From assembly GCA_900471925.1 (NCBI GenBank), contig UCGV01000012.1, positions 1 to 64,000 on the forward strand: DNA of 64,000 bases. The letters run 5' to 3'. This DNA comes from Hyphomicrobiales bacterium. Lineage in GTDB: Bacteria; Pseudomonadota; Alphaproteobacteria; Rhizobiales; Rhizobiaceae. The position numbers and the translations under genes were made by a program. The notes under the pieces are model-generated. The model saw nothing but the letters and a program-made list of their open reading frames with translations. It was not told the origin of the DNA and made no database searches. This document shows positions 51,661 through 61,524 of this stretch, in pieces. Positions within the stretch are counted from its first letter, which is position 1. Each line of letters starts with the position of its first letter.

Positions 51661-52656
51661 TCATGTCTTGTTCTCGCTTACGGTCGAGGTCTTTGCCGGC
51701 AATGAGGTGGTGTCGCGGATCGCGTTTTCCAGGGTCGAAATCAATACGGTCCCGAGATCGCTGATCGAATGTATGGTTTGTGCGTTCTCGAAATAGAGGG
51801 CTGTATCGTGGGCGATGCCAAGCCCGATAAGCTTAATATCGCCGGCAGCCTGGATGCGGCCGGTTACCTGCCGCAGATGACGTTCGAGGATACCGCCGTC
51901 GTTGTGATGAAGAGTGGAATCGTCGACAGGCGCACCGTCCGACAGGACGATGAGTATCTTTCTCTTTGCTTCGATGGTCTCCAATCGCTCCACTGCCCAT
52001 TCGATCGCCTCGCCATCGATATTCTCCTTAAGCAGGTCGGGGCGCAGCATCTGCAGCAATGAGCGGGTCGGGCCTTTGCCAGAGCTGGCGGCCGCGGATT
52101 TATAGACAATGTGCAGGATGTCGTTCAGGCGTCCGGGCAATTGCGGGCGGCCCCTACTTTGCCAAAGCTGCCGGGATCTTCCGCCTTTCCAGCGGAGGGT
52201 CGTAAAGCCGAGTATCTCGCTTACGATCCCGAGATTTGTGATGAAATCCAGCGCGATGTCGCAGGCCGCCGCCGTGAGCAATAAATTCTGGCCTCTCAGC
52301 GATCCCGATTGATCGACGAGAAGCGTAATGGCCGTTTCCTGCAACTCCTGTGCCGTCTTTACTGTACGAATACGGTCCGATGCGGCGAGCGCTTTGGCGG
52401 TCGCGTCGGTACGCCAATCGGTGAGCGCATAATGATACGTCCGGCACGCACCCAGATACGAGATCTGGTCTTCGCCTTCCAGTTTGCCGAGTACCGTATG
52501 CAGCTTGTCCGCATCGACGACAACATCGAATTCCCTTGTGTAGACGCGATACTCGGCCGTATCGGCGCGCACTTCCGGCGCCGGGGAGGAAATGTCGGCA
52601 GCGATTTTCGTCGGATTTTTGAAAATGGATCTTAGGCGTCTGAGGGCCTGAAACAT
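51661..52656 (-). CDS. CobT-like VWA-domain protein
   Basis: 331 codons from the ATG at 52656; a start at 52695 is possible. N-terminal FQALRRLRSIFKNPTKI, a middle region, then a VWA domain like the C-terminus of cobaltochelatase CobT: ITLLVDQSGSLRGQNLLL (MIDAS DxSGS, about residues 126-140), EILGFTTLRWKGGRSRQLW, RLNDILHIVYKSA and LIVLSDGAPVDDSTL. It is shorter than true CobT, and no cob genes are near, so it is probably a paralogue with another AAA+ partner. Its stop overlaps the possible start of the crystallin J1-like gene. Confidence 0.8.
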   Translation of the reverse strand: MFQALRRLRSIFKNPTKIAADISSPAPEVRADTAEYRVYTREFDVVVDADKLHTVLGKLEGEDQISYLGACRTYHYALTDWRTDATAKALAASDRIRTVKTAQELQETAITLLVDQSGSLRGQNLLLTAAACDIALDFITNLGIVSEILGFTTLRWKGGRSRQLWQSRGRPQLPGRLNDILHIVYKSAAASSGKGPTRSLLQMLRPDLLKENIDGEAIEWAVERLETIEAKRKILIVLSDGAPVDDSTLHHNDGGILERHLRQVTGRIQAAGDIKLIGLGIAHDTALYFENAQTIHSISDLGTVLISTLENAIRDTTSLPAKTSTVSENKT

Positions 52657-52854
52657 CAATATGAACTCTATGGGCGGGCAAAACAACAGCAGCATGGCAT
52701 GGAGAATTCACCGAAGTCTACAACTTGATGTCGTTACGGCGGCGCCTGGCTACCCACTGATGCCGACCGTTGGGCACAGGCCTCTTGCCGTCAGCGGCAC
52801 AGACAGTCAGATTGACCCGGAAAATCCAAATCCCTTATTCGAAGTTACACTCTC

Positions 52855-53436
52855 ATGACCGGCATTTTCCTCCTGCTCATCGGCTTTCCGGGCACCGGCA
52901 AGCTCACGATCGCCAAGCATCTCGCTCCACTTCTTCCGGCCAAGATCATCGACAATCACTGGGTCAACAATCCCGTCCTCGGCGTGCTCGATCTCGATCT
53001 GAAGGCACCGCTGCCGCCGGAGATCTGGGAGCAGACGGGCAGGGTGCGGCAGGCGGTGCTGGATACGATAGTGACTTTCACCCCGCCTTCGGCCAGTTTC
53101 ATCTTCACCCATTTCGCCATAGAGGGCGATCAGCGCAGCCAGCGCACCTATGGGCAGATTGCCGATGCTGCCAATCGGCGCGGATCGGTGCTGGTGCCGG
53201 TGCGGCTTCACTGCGAGGCGGAGGAGCTGGCGCGGCGGGTGGCGGTACCCGAGCGGGCCGAGCGGCTGAAATCGGTCAATGCCGAGGCATCGCGCGAGCG
53301 CAGTCGGACGCTGCAGGTGTTCGATCCGGAACATGCCAACGGGCTCGATCTCGATGTGACGTCGCTTTCGGCGGAGGATAGTGCCGAGGCCATCCGGCGG
53401 CATGTTTTTACCGCGATGGGTGGCACTGCGTCCTGA
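52855..53436 (+). CDS. P-loop kinase-like protein
   Basis: 193 codons. Walker A GFPGTGKLT at residues 10-18, followed by IAKHLAPLLPAKIIDNHWVN. The C-terminal LHCEAEELARRVAVPERAE and TSLSAEDSAEAIRRHVF are typical of shikimate/gluconate/chloramphenicol-kinase-like P-loop proteins. It likely phosphorylates a small molecule; the substrate is unknown. Monocistronic. Confidence 0.78.
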   Translation: MTGIFLLLIGFPGTGKLTIAKHLAPLLPAKIIDNHWVNNPVLGVLDLDLKAPLPPEIWEQTGRVRQAVLDTIVTFTPPSASFIFTHFAIEGDQRSQRTYGQIADAANRRGSVLVPVRLHCEAEELARRVAVPERAERLKSVNAEASRERSRTLQVFDPEHANGLDLDVTSLSAEDSAEAIRRHVFTAMGGTAS

Positions 53437-53701
53437 ACTGCATTTCCACAACCTTGCCGAAGTGAAAAAGTTAAAAGTACTTTTTTGGTCGAGCTTTTAT
53501 CGCGTCAAGATATACATCACGCGGCGCCTGTAGCTACAGTATGTCGAAGTAATGCATCTTCTCGTAGAAAATAAAATTTTACCGATTATTTTTATAAAGC
53601 ATTTTTAACCAGTTTGACCTCAGATGTGGCGAAACGCCGCGGAAGACATGACGACTTCCTGGTTGTGACATTCCCTCCAATTAACGTGGTTGTGCCGCTC
53701 C

Positions 53702-54673
53702 ATGACGTCGATCAACACCAATAATTCCGCAATTGCCGCCCTTCAGACCCTCAGAAGCGTCGGCTCCAATCTCAATCACACGCAGAATGTCGTCTCGACC
53801 GGATTCCGGGTGCAGAAGGCCGCCGACAACGCCGCCTACTGGTCGATTGCCACGACGATGCGCTCCGACAACAAGGCGATGTCGGCTGTCGAGGATGCGA
53901 TGGGCATCAGCGCTGCCAAGGTCGATACGGCCTATGCCGCGATGGATTCGGCCATCGACGTCATGTCCGAGATCAAGGCGAAGCTGGTCGCCGCCACGGA
54001 AAACGGGGTGGACAAGACCAAGGTCGGCGAGGAATTGGAACAGCTCAAGGACCAGATGAAGAGCATTTCCATGGCCGCGAGTTTCGCCGGCAAGAACTGG
54101 CTCTACAAGTCGGCGACCAGCCCCTCGGGCGGCTGGCCAACGGAACAGTTGGTCTCCTCTTTCAATCGGGGCTCGAACGGCGCTGTTTCGGTCGGCACGA
54201 TCGCCGTCAATATCAACACGATGACGCTGATCAGCGACGAGGCGGATTACGGCGGCATCCTGACCATGCGCGTCAGTGTTCCCCAGCCCAATCCCGCCGG
54301 TGGTACCACGGCGACGGAATGGTTCCTCATCCGCTCGCAGGCAGGCTCGGCGGGCAACGAGATCAAGCTCACCGCGACGACGACGCGCGAGCAGGTGCAG
54401 GGCATGCTGATGGCGGCAGACAACTACGTCCAGCAGATGACCTCCGTCGGCGCCAGGCTCGGCGCGGTCTCGTCCCGCATCAATCAAGCCCATGATTTCG
54501 TTTCCAACCTTCGCGACTCCATCGAGTCAGGCGTCGGCCGCCTCGTTGACGCCAATATGGAAGACGAATCCAGCCGTCTCTCGGCGCTGCAGACGCAACA
54601 GCAGCTTGCCGTGCAGTCGCTGTCGATCGCCAACAGCTCTTCGCAGAACCTGCTCAGCCTGTTCCGCGGCTAA
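53702..54673 (+). CDS. Flagellin (first copy)
   Basis: 323 codons from the ATG at 53702, which lacks a clear ribosome site. N-terminal D0/D1 (TSINTNNSAIAALQTLRSVG, VVSTGFRVQKAADNAAYWSI) and C-terminal D1/D0 (SGVGRLVDANMEDESSRLSA, LQTQQQLAVQSLSIANSSSQ, NLLSLFRG) are those of Rhizobium flagellins; the middle is variable. Exported by the flagellar type III apparatus to form the filament. It is paralogous to the next gene, sharing DNAAYWSIATTMRSDNKAMS and AKLVAATENGVDK. Upstream is a 265-base A+T-rich leader. Confidence 0.93.
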   Translation: MTSINTNNSAIAALQTLRSVGSNLNHTQNVVSTGFRVQKAADNAAYWSIATTMRSDNKAMSAVEDAMGISAAKVDTAYAAMDSAIDVMSEIKAKLVAATENGVDKTKVGEELEQLKDQMKSISMAASFAGKNWLYKSATSPSGGWPTEQLVSSFNRGSNGAVSVGTIAVNINTMTLISDEADYGGILTMRVSVPQPNPAGGTTATEWFLIRSQAGSAGNEIKLTATTTREQVQGMLMAADNYVQQMTSVGARLGAVSSRINQAHDFVSNLRDSIESGVGRLVDANMEDESSRLSALQTQQQLAVQSLSIANSSSQNLLSLFRG

Positions 54674-54718
54674 GCACCGGGGCGAGCGCCCCGGACAGCT
54701 CTCGAACGATCCCAGCCC

Positions 54719-54770
54719 AAGGCTCGGCCGGAAACCCTGATGGGGCTCCGTTCGGGCCTTTTTCATTGGC
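54719..54770 (+). terminator. Terminator-like stem after flagellin 1, also a relic of the VOC gene 3' end
   Basis: AAGGCTCGGCCGGA (54719-54732) pairs imperfectly with TCCGTTCGGGCCTT (54747-54760), followed by TTT: a terminator shape. The same 52 bases also align with 55914-55966, inside the 3' end of the VOC gene after the second flagellin, with mostly transition differences and the shared end CATTGGC. A smaller perfect hairpin CCGGGGC/GCCCCGG lies at 54677-54694. Confidence 0.6.
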
Positions 54771-54948
54771 CTGACAGCCCGTTTCCTTGCAGGAACGGGA
54801 GGCATGGTGGGCGTTACTAAATCCTGAATCGGCCGGAAAGAAATCATTAACCATAAACCGCCGATAGGTTTTTCTCGTCTTATGGATGCATGACGCATCG
54901 ATTCCTACGCGATGAGCGCTTCGCAGTTGAGAAAAACAGGGATTGTTT

Positions 54949-55884
54949 ATGTCATCTATCATTACGAACAACGCGGCTATTTCCGCGCTCCAGACGTTGC
55001 GTAACGTCAATAGCAGCCTTCAGAATACGCAGCAGCGCGTCTCCACCGGCTACCGGATCGACAAGGCCGCCGATAATGCCGCCTATTGGTCGATCGCCAC
55101 GACCATGCGTTCTGACAACAAGGCGATGTCGGCAATTTCGGATGCTCTCGGCCTTGGCGCCGCCAAGGTGGATACGGCCTATACCGCGATGTCGAGCGCG
55201 ATTGACGTGGTGAGCGAAATCAAGGCGAAGCTCGTCGCCGCAACCGAAAACGGCGTCGACAAGAACAAGGTGCAGAACGAGATCGACCAGCTGCAGGACC
55301 AGCTGCTCAGCGTGGCACGATCGGCTTCCTTTGCCGGCGAGAACTGGATGATTGCCGTCGATGGCACGACACGTTCGGTCGTATCCTCCTTCTCGCGTGA
55401 CGGAAACGGCAATGTGAAAGTGACGACGGCGGATTATTCCGCGCGGTCGAACAGCCTTGTAAACTCCAATACGCTGTTCGGTGCCTGGGCGACCGGCGGC
55501 AAGCTCGAAAATCTCGATCAGGGCATTCTCGGCACGAGCTGGGGAACGCTGTCGGGCCAGTCGGTCTATGCGCTCGATATCACGACGCTGACCACAACAG
55601 GCGGCATCAACAATGCGCTGCAGGATGTGGAGCAGGCGTTGAAGCTGATGACATCGACGGCCTCCGATCTCGGCTCGCTGCAGAAGCGCATCTCCCTGCA
55701 GGAGGATTTCGTCTCCAAGCTCAGCGATTCCATCGACAGCGGCGTCGGCCGGCTGGTAGATGCCAATATGGAGGCGGAGTCTTCGCAGCTATCGGCATTG
55801 CAGACGCAACAGCAGCTTGCGGTGCAATCTCTCTCGATCGCCAACAGCGCGCCGCAGAACATTCTCTCGCTTTTCAAGAATTAA
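54949..55884 (+). CDS. Flagellin (second copy)
   Basis: 311 codons; AGGGA seven bases before the ATG. D0/D1 ends as in the first copy (SSIITNNAAISALQTLRNVN, TGYRIDKAADNAAYWSI; SGVGRLVDANMEAESSQLSA). The central region (SVARSASFAGENWMIAVDGT and on) differs, so the two filament subunits are not interchangeable in surface. Two to four flagellins are usual in Rhizobiaceae; here just these two, without other flagellar genes in the window. Confidence 0.93.
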   Translation: MSSIITNNAAISALQTLRNVNSSLQNTQQRVSTGYRIDKAADNAAYWSIATTMRSDNKAMSAISDALGLGAAKVDTAYTAMSSAIDVVSEIKAKLVAATENGVDKNKVQNEIDQLQDQLLSVARSASFAGENWMIAVDGTTRSVVSSFSRDGNGNVKVTTADYSARSNSLVNSNTLFGAWATGGKLENLDQGILGTSWGTLSGQSVYALDITTLTTTGGINNALQDVEQALKLMTSTASDLGSLQKRISLQEDFVSKLSDSIDSGVGRLVDANMEAESSQLSALQTQQQLAVQSLSIANSAPQNILSLFKN

Positions 55885-55897
55885 GAGCGGCGAAAGA

Positions 55898-56260
55898 TCA
55901 ACTTGGCTGACGAAAGGCCCGGCTGGAGACCTGAATGGGGTTCTGGTCCGGGTCTTTTGCATTGGCATAGACATAGCCATCCGCGCTGTGGAGCGGGCCG
56001 AAGACCAGGCCTTCCAGGGCGCGTGCGGCACAGAAGGCTGGCACGTCTTCGACATCGAAGACCAGCTTGACGGCGGACTGCCCTCTGCGCTGGCCTTTGG
56101 CTGCCGGGTGCAGCAGGATATTGGCGCCGCCATCCTGCGAGACGAGTTCGACGATGCGGTCTCCGGGCAGTTGCAGCGGCCGGAAACCGAAATGCCGCTC
56201 GTAGAAGGTGGCGCTTTCCTCGATATTTTGGGCGTAGATCACCAGGCGGTTCAGGGGCAT
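55898..56260 (-). CDS. VOC-family (glyoxalase/bleomycin resistance-like) protein
   Basis: 120 codons. Motifs LNRLVIYAQNIEESATFYERHF, FRPLQLPGDRIVELVSQDGG and the end YVYANAKDPDQNPIQVSS give the paired beta-alpha-beta-beta-beta units of the VOC fold. Metal-site His/Glu positions can be only partly assigned. It converges on flagellin 2 and stops 13 bases from its end; its last 50 bases resemble the region after flagellin 1. Confidence 0.85.
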   Translation of the reverse strand: MPLNRLVIYAQNIEESATFYERHFGFRPLQLPGDRIVELVSQDGGANILLHPAAKGQRRGQSAVKLVFDVEDVPAFCAARALEGLVFGPLHSADGYVYANAKDPDQNPIQVSSRAFRQPS

Positions 56261-56546
56261 TACGGTTTCCTCTGCTACGATGGGAGAGGGTTATCATGCT
56301 TCCGTCTTTGCCAATACAGCAGGTGGTTGTGTCGGCTGCATCAGGGAGACCGCCTGTCTACGACCATAAGACAGGATGCCTACCGCCGTTTTTTCTCTTT
56401 CGGGTGAGAGTCATTTTCGCCAAAGCGCTTTAATCCGGCTCATTAGATACCCCTAAAGGAATATTTTTGCGTTCTGCATTTTTCGTGGAACCGGTCGCCC
56501 ATTTGCGCGTTTGGCAGCATCTTTGTGGAGCGATCGGGAGGTGGTC

Positions 56547-56783
56547 ATGCAACCGAAGATGAGAAGTGATGCTCCCGTTGACCGATGGATCGGCGCCGTC
56601 GAGCTTGCCATCGTACAGAAAGCGTTCGACCGGCTGTGCCAGGAAAGAGGCTGGACACGCGACTGCGACGATGCGCGTGAGCTCGCGCGGGTAACAATCG
56701 ATCTCTACCGTCAGGGCGTCGATAGCGAGAATGGACTGCACACCGCGCTTTCGGGCGCCGATTTCAAGACACCGGCCCTGTGA
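56547..56783 (+). CDS. Small hypothetical protein
   Basis: 78 codons; GGGAGG before the ATG at 56547. Helical and charged (PVDRWIGAVELAIVQKAFDR, LCQERGWTRDCDDARELARV). No signal. It lies seven bases before the next small gene, so they form a pair. Rhizobial small-protein type of unknown function. Confidence 0.65.
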   Translation: MQPKMRSDAPVDRWIGAVELAIVQKAFDRLCQERGWTRDCDDARELARVTIDLYRQGVDSENGLHTALSGADFKTPAL

Positions 56784-56790
56784 GAGGCGC

Positions 56791-57081
56791 ATGAGCAATG
56801 TCGTAAGTTTTCCACGCCGCAACCTTCGTCCGGCGCGGCCACCCCATGCAGGCGCGATCCGGCACGTGGAAGGGCGCATCGCCATTCTGGAAACGATTGC
56901 CAGGATCGTGGTGCGTGACAGCGTGGTCACGCCCTACGAAAAGGCGGCGCTGCTTGCCAAGCTGAGAAGCGAGGTGAGGGCAGATTGTGCCGCGCGCAGG
57001 ATGGCGACGGATGAGCAGATCGAGACGATACGTTGCGCCGAGCGGATGCTCGACGATATCCTTGACGGCGTGGACGACTGA
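56791..57081 (+). CDS. Small hypothetical protein, second of a pair
   Basis: 96 codons. Basic N-terminus (SNVVSFPRRNLRPARPP) and a long helix (GRIAILETIARIVVRDSVVT; LRSEVRADCAARRMATDEQI) ending in an acidic LDDILDGVDD. No family recognised. AGAGGCGC lies upstream of the ATG. Short spacing suggests one transcript with 56547-56783. Confidence 0.6.
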   Translation: MSNVVSFPRRNLRPARPPHAGAIRHVEGRIAILETIARIVVRDSVVTPYEKAALLAKLRSEVRADCAARRMATDEQIETIRCAERMLDDILDGVDD

Positions 57082-57174
57082 GATCACCGCTTTCACGTCT
57101 TGTTGTTCGTCGTCCTGTCTCCGTGCTCCATGCCGCGGTTGCGAAGCGCCACAGGCTCATGCGAACATCCTGCC

Positions 57175-57657
57175 ATGCTGATCCGACCTGCCAGAGCGGA
57201 AGACCGCAGCGCAATCTGGACCATCCTGGAGCCTGTGATCCGGGAGGGGGAGACCTATACGCTCGACCGTGACATGAGCGAGGCCGATGCACTGGCCTAC
57301 TGGCTCGGCCCCGACAAGGAAACATTCGTCGCCGACGACGGCGGCTTCATCATCGGCACCTATTATATCAGGGCCAACCAGACCGGCGGCGGCAACCACG
57401 TCTGCAATTGCGGCTATATGACCGCGCCCGAGGCAGCCGGGCAGGGTGTGGCACGCATCATGCACCAGCACTCGCTCGCCCACGCCCGCCAGCGGGGCTT
57501 CCGCGCCATGCAGTTCAATTTCGTTGTCAGCTCCAACGAGCGGGCAGTGCGGCTGTGGCAATCACTGGATTTCCAGGTCGTCGGCAGGCTGCCGGGAGCA
57601 TTTCGGCATCCGAGGCTTGGCTTTGTCGATGCGCTGGTGATGTTCAGGGATCTCTAG
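57175..57657 (+). CDS. GNAT-family N-acetyltransferase
   Basis: 160 codons. IRPARAEDRSAIWTILEPVI at the N-terminus, CNCGYMTAPEAAGQGVARIM (beta4 and acetyl-CoA loop, about residues 77-98) and NFVVSSNERAVRLWQSLDFQ near the end define the GNAT fold. Substrate unknown; relatives are often annotated as phosphinothricin or small-molecule acetyltransferases. Ends in a terminator hairpin. Confidence 0.88.
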   Translation: MLIRPARAEDRSAIWTILEPVIREGETYTLDRDMSEADALAYWLGPDKETFVADDGGFIIGTYYIRANQTGGGNHVCNCGYMTAPEAAGQGVARIMHQHSLAHARQRGFRAMQFNFVVSSNERAVRLWQSLDFQVVGRLPGAFRHPRLGFVDALVMFRDL

Positions 57658-57685
57658 GCTTTTTCGCCGGCAACAGGCAAAAAGA

Positions 57686-57706
57686 AAGCCGGCCAAAGGC
57701 CGGCTT
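57686..57706 (+). terminator. Hairpin after the acetyltransferase
   Basis: AAGCCGGCC (57686-57694) pairs perfectly with GGCCGGCTT (57698-57706) around AAA. On the minus strand it is preceded by an A-rich run, giving TTTC after the stem, so it may also end minus-strand transcripts. Confidence 0.6.
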
Positions 57707-57720
57707 AGACGAACGCGGCA

Positions 57721-57840
57721 TTACAGGGGATACTGGCCGGTTCTTGGCATTTCGTGACTGACAATAAATTTCACACCAATGCCGAGGGCAGCAAGAAAGT
57801 GGCGTAACGAGATCGCCGAGAGGGCGGCTCCGCAAAGGGG
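57721..57840 (-). pseudogene. Possible decayed helix-turn-helix (XRE-type) fragment
   Basis: One minus-strand frame reads PLCGAALSAISLRHFLAALG then IGVKFIVSHEMPRTGQYPL and stops at 57721. The pattern SLRHFLAALG.GVKFIV resembles the last helix and strand of XRE-type antitoxin repressors. No upstream remainder is visible. Weak evidence. Confidence 0.25.
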
Positions 57841-57879
57841 TGGCGGCGGGGCGGAGACCGGTGCTGTCCTCGGGTGTTT

Positions 57880-58188
57880 TTATGAGGGACGAACATCACC
57901 GATTGATGACATCGACCGGAGCACGGCCATTTTCTTTTCTGCCTGATCATTTGCCCGGTGGATAGGCAATATGGGCAGGGCGGCTTTTCTGGTTTCGTGA
58001 ATGCCTTCTACTCGGTCTGCGATTGCCTCGCGGATAGAAATCGTAGGCTCGGTGTCGTCGCCACGCTGGCCCAGCTGACCACAATGTTCGCCGCCGCCGT
58101 CAATTGCCACAAGCAACCCGGATCGATGAGTTTTTGCCGCGGAATTATTCCGAGCGAAAACGCTGCCAAAGTTTGCCGTCGGCTCCAC
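57880..58188 (-). CDS. Hypothetical ORF, uncertain
   Basis: 102 codons, no clear ribosome site. Reads SGLLVAIDGGGEHCGQLGQR then AIADRVEGIHETRKAALPIL. Amino-acid make-up is protein-like but a plus-strand ORF overlaps it over most of its length. It is part of a 541-base stretch (57658-58198) without a firm gene. Confidence 0.3.
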   Translation of the reverse strand: MEPTANFGSVFARNNSAAKTHRSGLLVAIDGGGEHCGQLGQRGDDTEPTISIREAIADRVEGIHETRKAALPILPIHRANDQAEKKMAVLRSMSSIGDVRPS

Positions 58189-58198
58189 GCGGACAGTA

Positions 58199-58780
58199 TT
58201 ATGTCGCGCCTTTGTCGGGTTCGGATGCAGACAGCACGAGTTCTCGTAGCCAGATCACAGATTCCGTAGGAAATTCTCCTCGGCCCCATAGTCTCGCATA
58301 ACCGGTTGAACCGTGTTTATCGAGAGCCTCGCCGGCAGCCCGAAGAACGGCAGCTCCAAAAGCTGTCCTCCCGCAGATTTCGTCAATTAAGACCGTGCCA
58401 TCCTCAATCGGCATATTTGACCAGAGTTCATCGAACTCCACTATGCGAACCCTGGTGCTTTGTCCGGCGGTTTCGATAACCCATCGATATTCGCCAGGTT
58501 CCTCCCAAAAATGTGCTTCGCAGAGCGGTTCTCCGGACATGGCGAGACACGCTGCCTCGACAAGCTCTTCGAGAGCGTGCCCTAGGTAGGAGGCTGTAAC
58601 GGTGACCGACGAAGACCCAATCACCAGATCGCATGACGCCCAGCCGACCGTGCCGGTTGCAAGCCGGTAATCAACGCGCACGACGGGTACTTGCGGTAAG
58701 CTCAGATCTGCCATCTGGGCTTCATACGCCAACGGTTGTATTGCGACAAATGCGTTCAGAAGGCTCCGCGGCTTTTGGCT
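58199..58780 (-). CDS. Uncharacterised protein, accessory type
   Basis: 193 codons from the ATG at 58780; an upstream start at 58909 would add 43 residues. The sequence (VVRVDYRLATGTVGWASCDL, LEELVEAACLAMSGEPLCEA, HFWEEPGEYRWVIETAGQST, EFDELWSNMPIEDGTVLIDE) belongs to a type of uncharacterised bacterial protein often found singly or near polymorphic-toxin loci, which suggests an immunity role, but this is a recollection of pattern, not evidence. No signal. Codon use is less GC-biased than neighbours. Confidence 0.6.
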   Translation of the reverse strand, partial: SQKPRSLLNAFVAIQPLAYEAQMADLSLPQVPVVRVDYRLATGTVGWASCDLVIGSSSVTVTASYLGHALEELVEAACLAMSGEPLCEAHFWEEPGEYRWVIETAGQSTRVRIVEFDELWSNMPIEDGTVLIDEICGRTAFGAAVLRAAGEALDKHGSTGYARLWGRGEFPTESVIWLRELVLSASEPDKGAT

Positions 58781-58985
58781 CATCGTTGCCGGTATCACCT
58801 CACACACGGCGTCGTGGAACTGAATCCCGACAAGCATAAAATCGTGGAGCGTGCGTTCGTCCTGCCGCGATAGTAGCCCGATTGGCCCATGCCTGAATAC
58901 ACTGTTCACGGTGGCGCGGATGTCAAACTTTCACAAAGGGGCTATATAGCGGCCAAAATCGCACTGAAATTCGCAAAGAGCCCCG

Positions 58986-59908
<923 letters not shown>

Positions 59909-59912
<4 letters not shown>

Positions 59913-60670
59913 ACTTCGAGGCGATCAAGTCGATCTATTATTTCGAAATGGCGCGCACCCGGCGCACGCTCATGCAGAGCGTCATCTCGCCCGTCATTTC
60001 CACCTCGCTCTATTTCATCGTCTTCGGTGCGGCAGTCGGCTCGCGCATCCAGCAGGTGGAGGGCGTTTCCTACGGCGCCTTCATCACGCCGGGCCTCATC
60101 ATGCTGACCCTGCTCGGCCAGTGCATCGGCAACGGCTCCTTCGGCATCTATTTCCCGAAATTCACCGGCACGATCTACGAAATCCTCTCGGCCCCCGTCG
60201 CGATGACGGAAATCCTGATCGGCTATGTGGGGGCGGCGGCCACCAAGGGCCTGCTCATCGGCGTGATCATCCTGGTCACCGCCAATCTCTTCGTCGATGT
60301 GCGCATCGAGCACCCGTTCATGATGGTGCTTTTCTTCCTGCTGACGGCGATCAGCTTCAGCCTGTTCGGCTTCATGATCGGCATATGGGCGACGAATTTC
60401 GAGCAGCTGAACCTCATCCCCATGCTCGTCGTCCCCCCGCTCACCTTCCTCGGCGGCAGCTTCTACTCGATCAGCATGCTGCCGCCCTTCTGGCAGGCGG
60501 TGAGCCATTTCAACCCGGTGCTCTACCTCGTCAGCGGCTTCCGCTGGAGTTTTTACGGGATCGCCGATGTGAACCCGCTGGTCAGTTTGGGGATGATCTC
60601 GCTGTTTCTGGTGATTTGCCTGACGACGCTCGGGTGGATCTTCCGGACGGGGTATCGGTTGCGGAATTGA
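59909..60670 (+). CDS. ABC-2 type transporter permease
   Basis: 253 codons, coupled to the ATPase by ATGA. Six membrane segments (VISTSLYFIVFGAAVGS, YGAFITPGLIMLTLLGQCIG, TKGLLIGVIILVTANLF, MMVLFFLLTAISFSLFGFMI, LIPMLVVPPLTFLGGSFYSI, LGMISLFLVICLTTLGWIF). The order and the PPLTFLGGSFYSI motif are typical of NodJ/DrrB-type ABC-2 permeases. Inner membrane. Confidence 0.93.
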
Positions 60671-60687
60671 TCGACGGATTTTGACGC

Positions 60688-61524
60688 TCAGTTCTCGACC
60701 CGCCAACGCGCGAGTAGAGTGCGAAAGCCGTTGACGATCACCTCGTGCTGCTGCACGGCATCCTGGTCGAAGCTCAGGTTGGCATAGATTTGCAGGTCTT
60801 TGAGGTTCAGATGGCCGTCGCACCGCTGCGCAACGCCATAACATTCGAACACAATGTCTTCCCCGTCGCCCAGCCTGTACCAGTAGACTATCTTGAGGCT
60901 GCCCTCGGGTGCAGTCGTGTGCCGCAATCCGTATTGTGAAGCGCTCCGGGGTGGGCGACCGTCGAGTTTTTCGGTTTCCACAAGGTATTCCAGCTTATGG
61001 CGCCGGTTCCTCGTGTCATCGGCATATCCGATGATCGAAGAAACGCGGATGACTGACTCATCCGGCCCCCTCTCGGGTCTGCCGTCTTCCTTGGGACGAT
61101 TGGTCGTTCCGTCAAATGCCAAGCCGCGCAAGGGAGCATCGAGGCTCGGTATCCAGTATTGAAGCATTGTGCTTTTTCGTGGCGGACAATGGAACTGGTC
61201 CGCATACGGTCGTGTGCCGAGATAACCCCATGGGATGTCGTAGGGCTGCGACGCGAGCACGTATCTGACGGGATGGGTCAGTTCGATGAGAGACTGGCGT
61301 CTACGTACCAACTCCCATTCGGCCTGGGAATTTCCAGGCCCGCTTGGATTGCAGGGCAGGTTATAGACCTGTTCTCTGGTTTCATTCTGCGGCAGCACCG
61401 GTTGCCGCTTCGGCTCCTTGAACCAGGTCGGCACAAGCAGGATGGCTGCGATCCCTATGACGATTGCCCAAAGAAGCAATGCGAGGCGGCTGTGGCGCGG
61501 CTGGTTGTCACTCGGTAATAGCAT
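60688..61524 (-). CDS. Membrane-anchored hypothetical protein downstream of the KAP NTPase
   Basis: 278 codons from the ATG at 61524; the longer ORF to 61701 adds an unlikely leader. One N-terminal membrane segment (LALLLWAIVIGIAAILLVP, about residues 13-32) is followed by a mostly polar, presumably periplasmic domain with two Cys (FHCPP; FECYGVAQRC) and alternating strands (KLEYLVETEKLDGR, LKIVYWYRLGDGEDIVFECY). No family recognised. Same strand as the KAP NTPase, 206 bases downstream, so perhaps a partner. Confidence 0.6.
   Translation of the reverse strand: MLLPSDNQPRHSRLALLLWAIVIGIAAILLVPTWFKEPKRQPVLPQNETREQVYNLPCNPSGPGNSQAEWELVRRRQSLIELTHPVRYVLASQPYDIPWGYLGTRPYADQFHCPPRKSTMLQYWIPSLDAPLRGLAFDGTTNRPKEDGRPERGPDESVIRVSSIIGYADDTRNRRHKLEYLVETEKLDGRPPRSASQYGLRHTTAPEGSLKIVYWYRLGDGEDIVFECYGVAQRCDGHLNLKDLQIYANLSFDQDAVQQHEVIVNGFRTLLARWRVEN

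Noticed and set aside
51661..52656. True cobaltochelatase subunit CobT
   Set aside because: Too short, and no cobN/cobS nearby; only the VWA part is similar.
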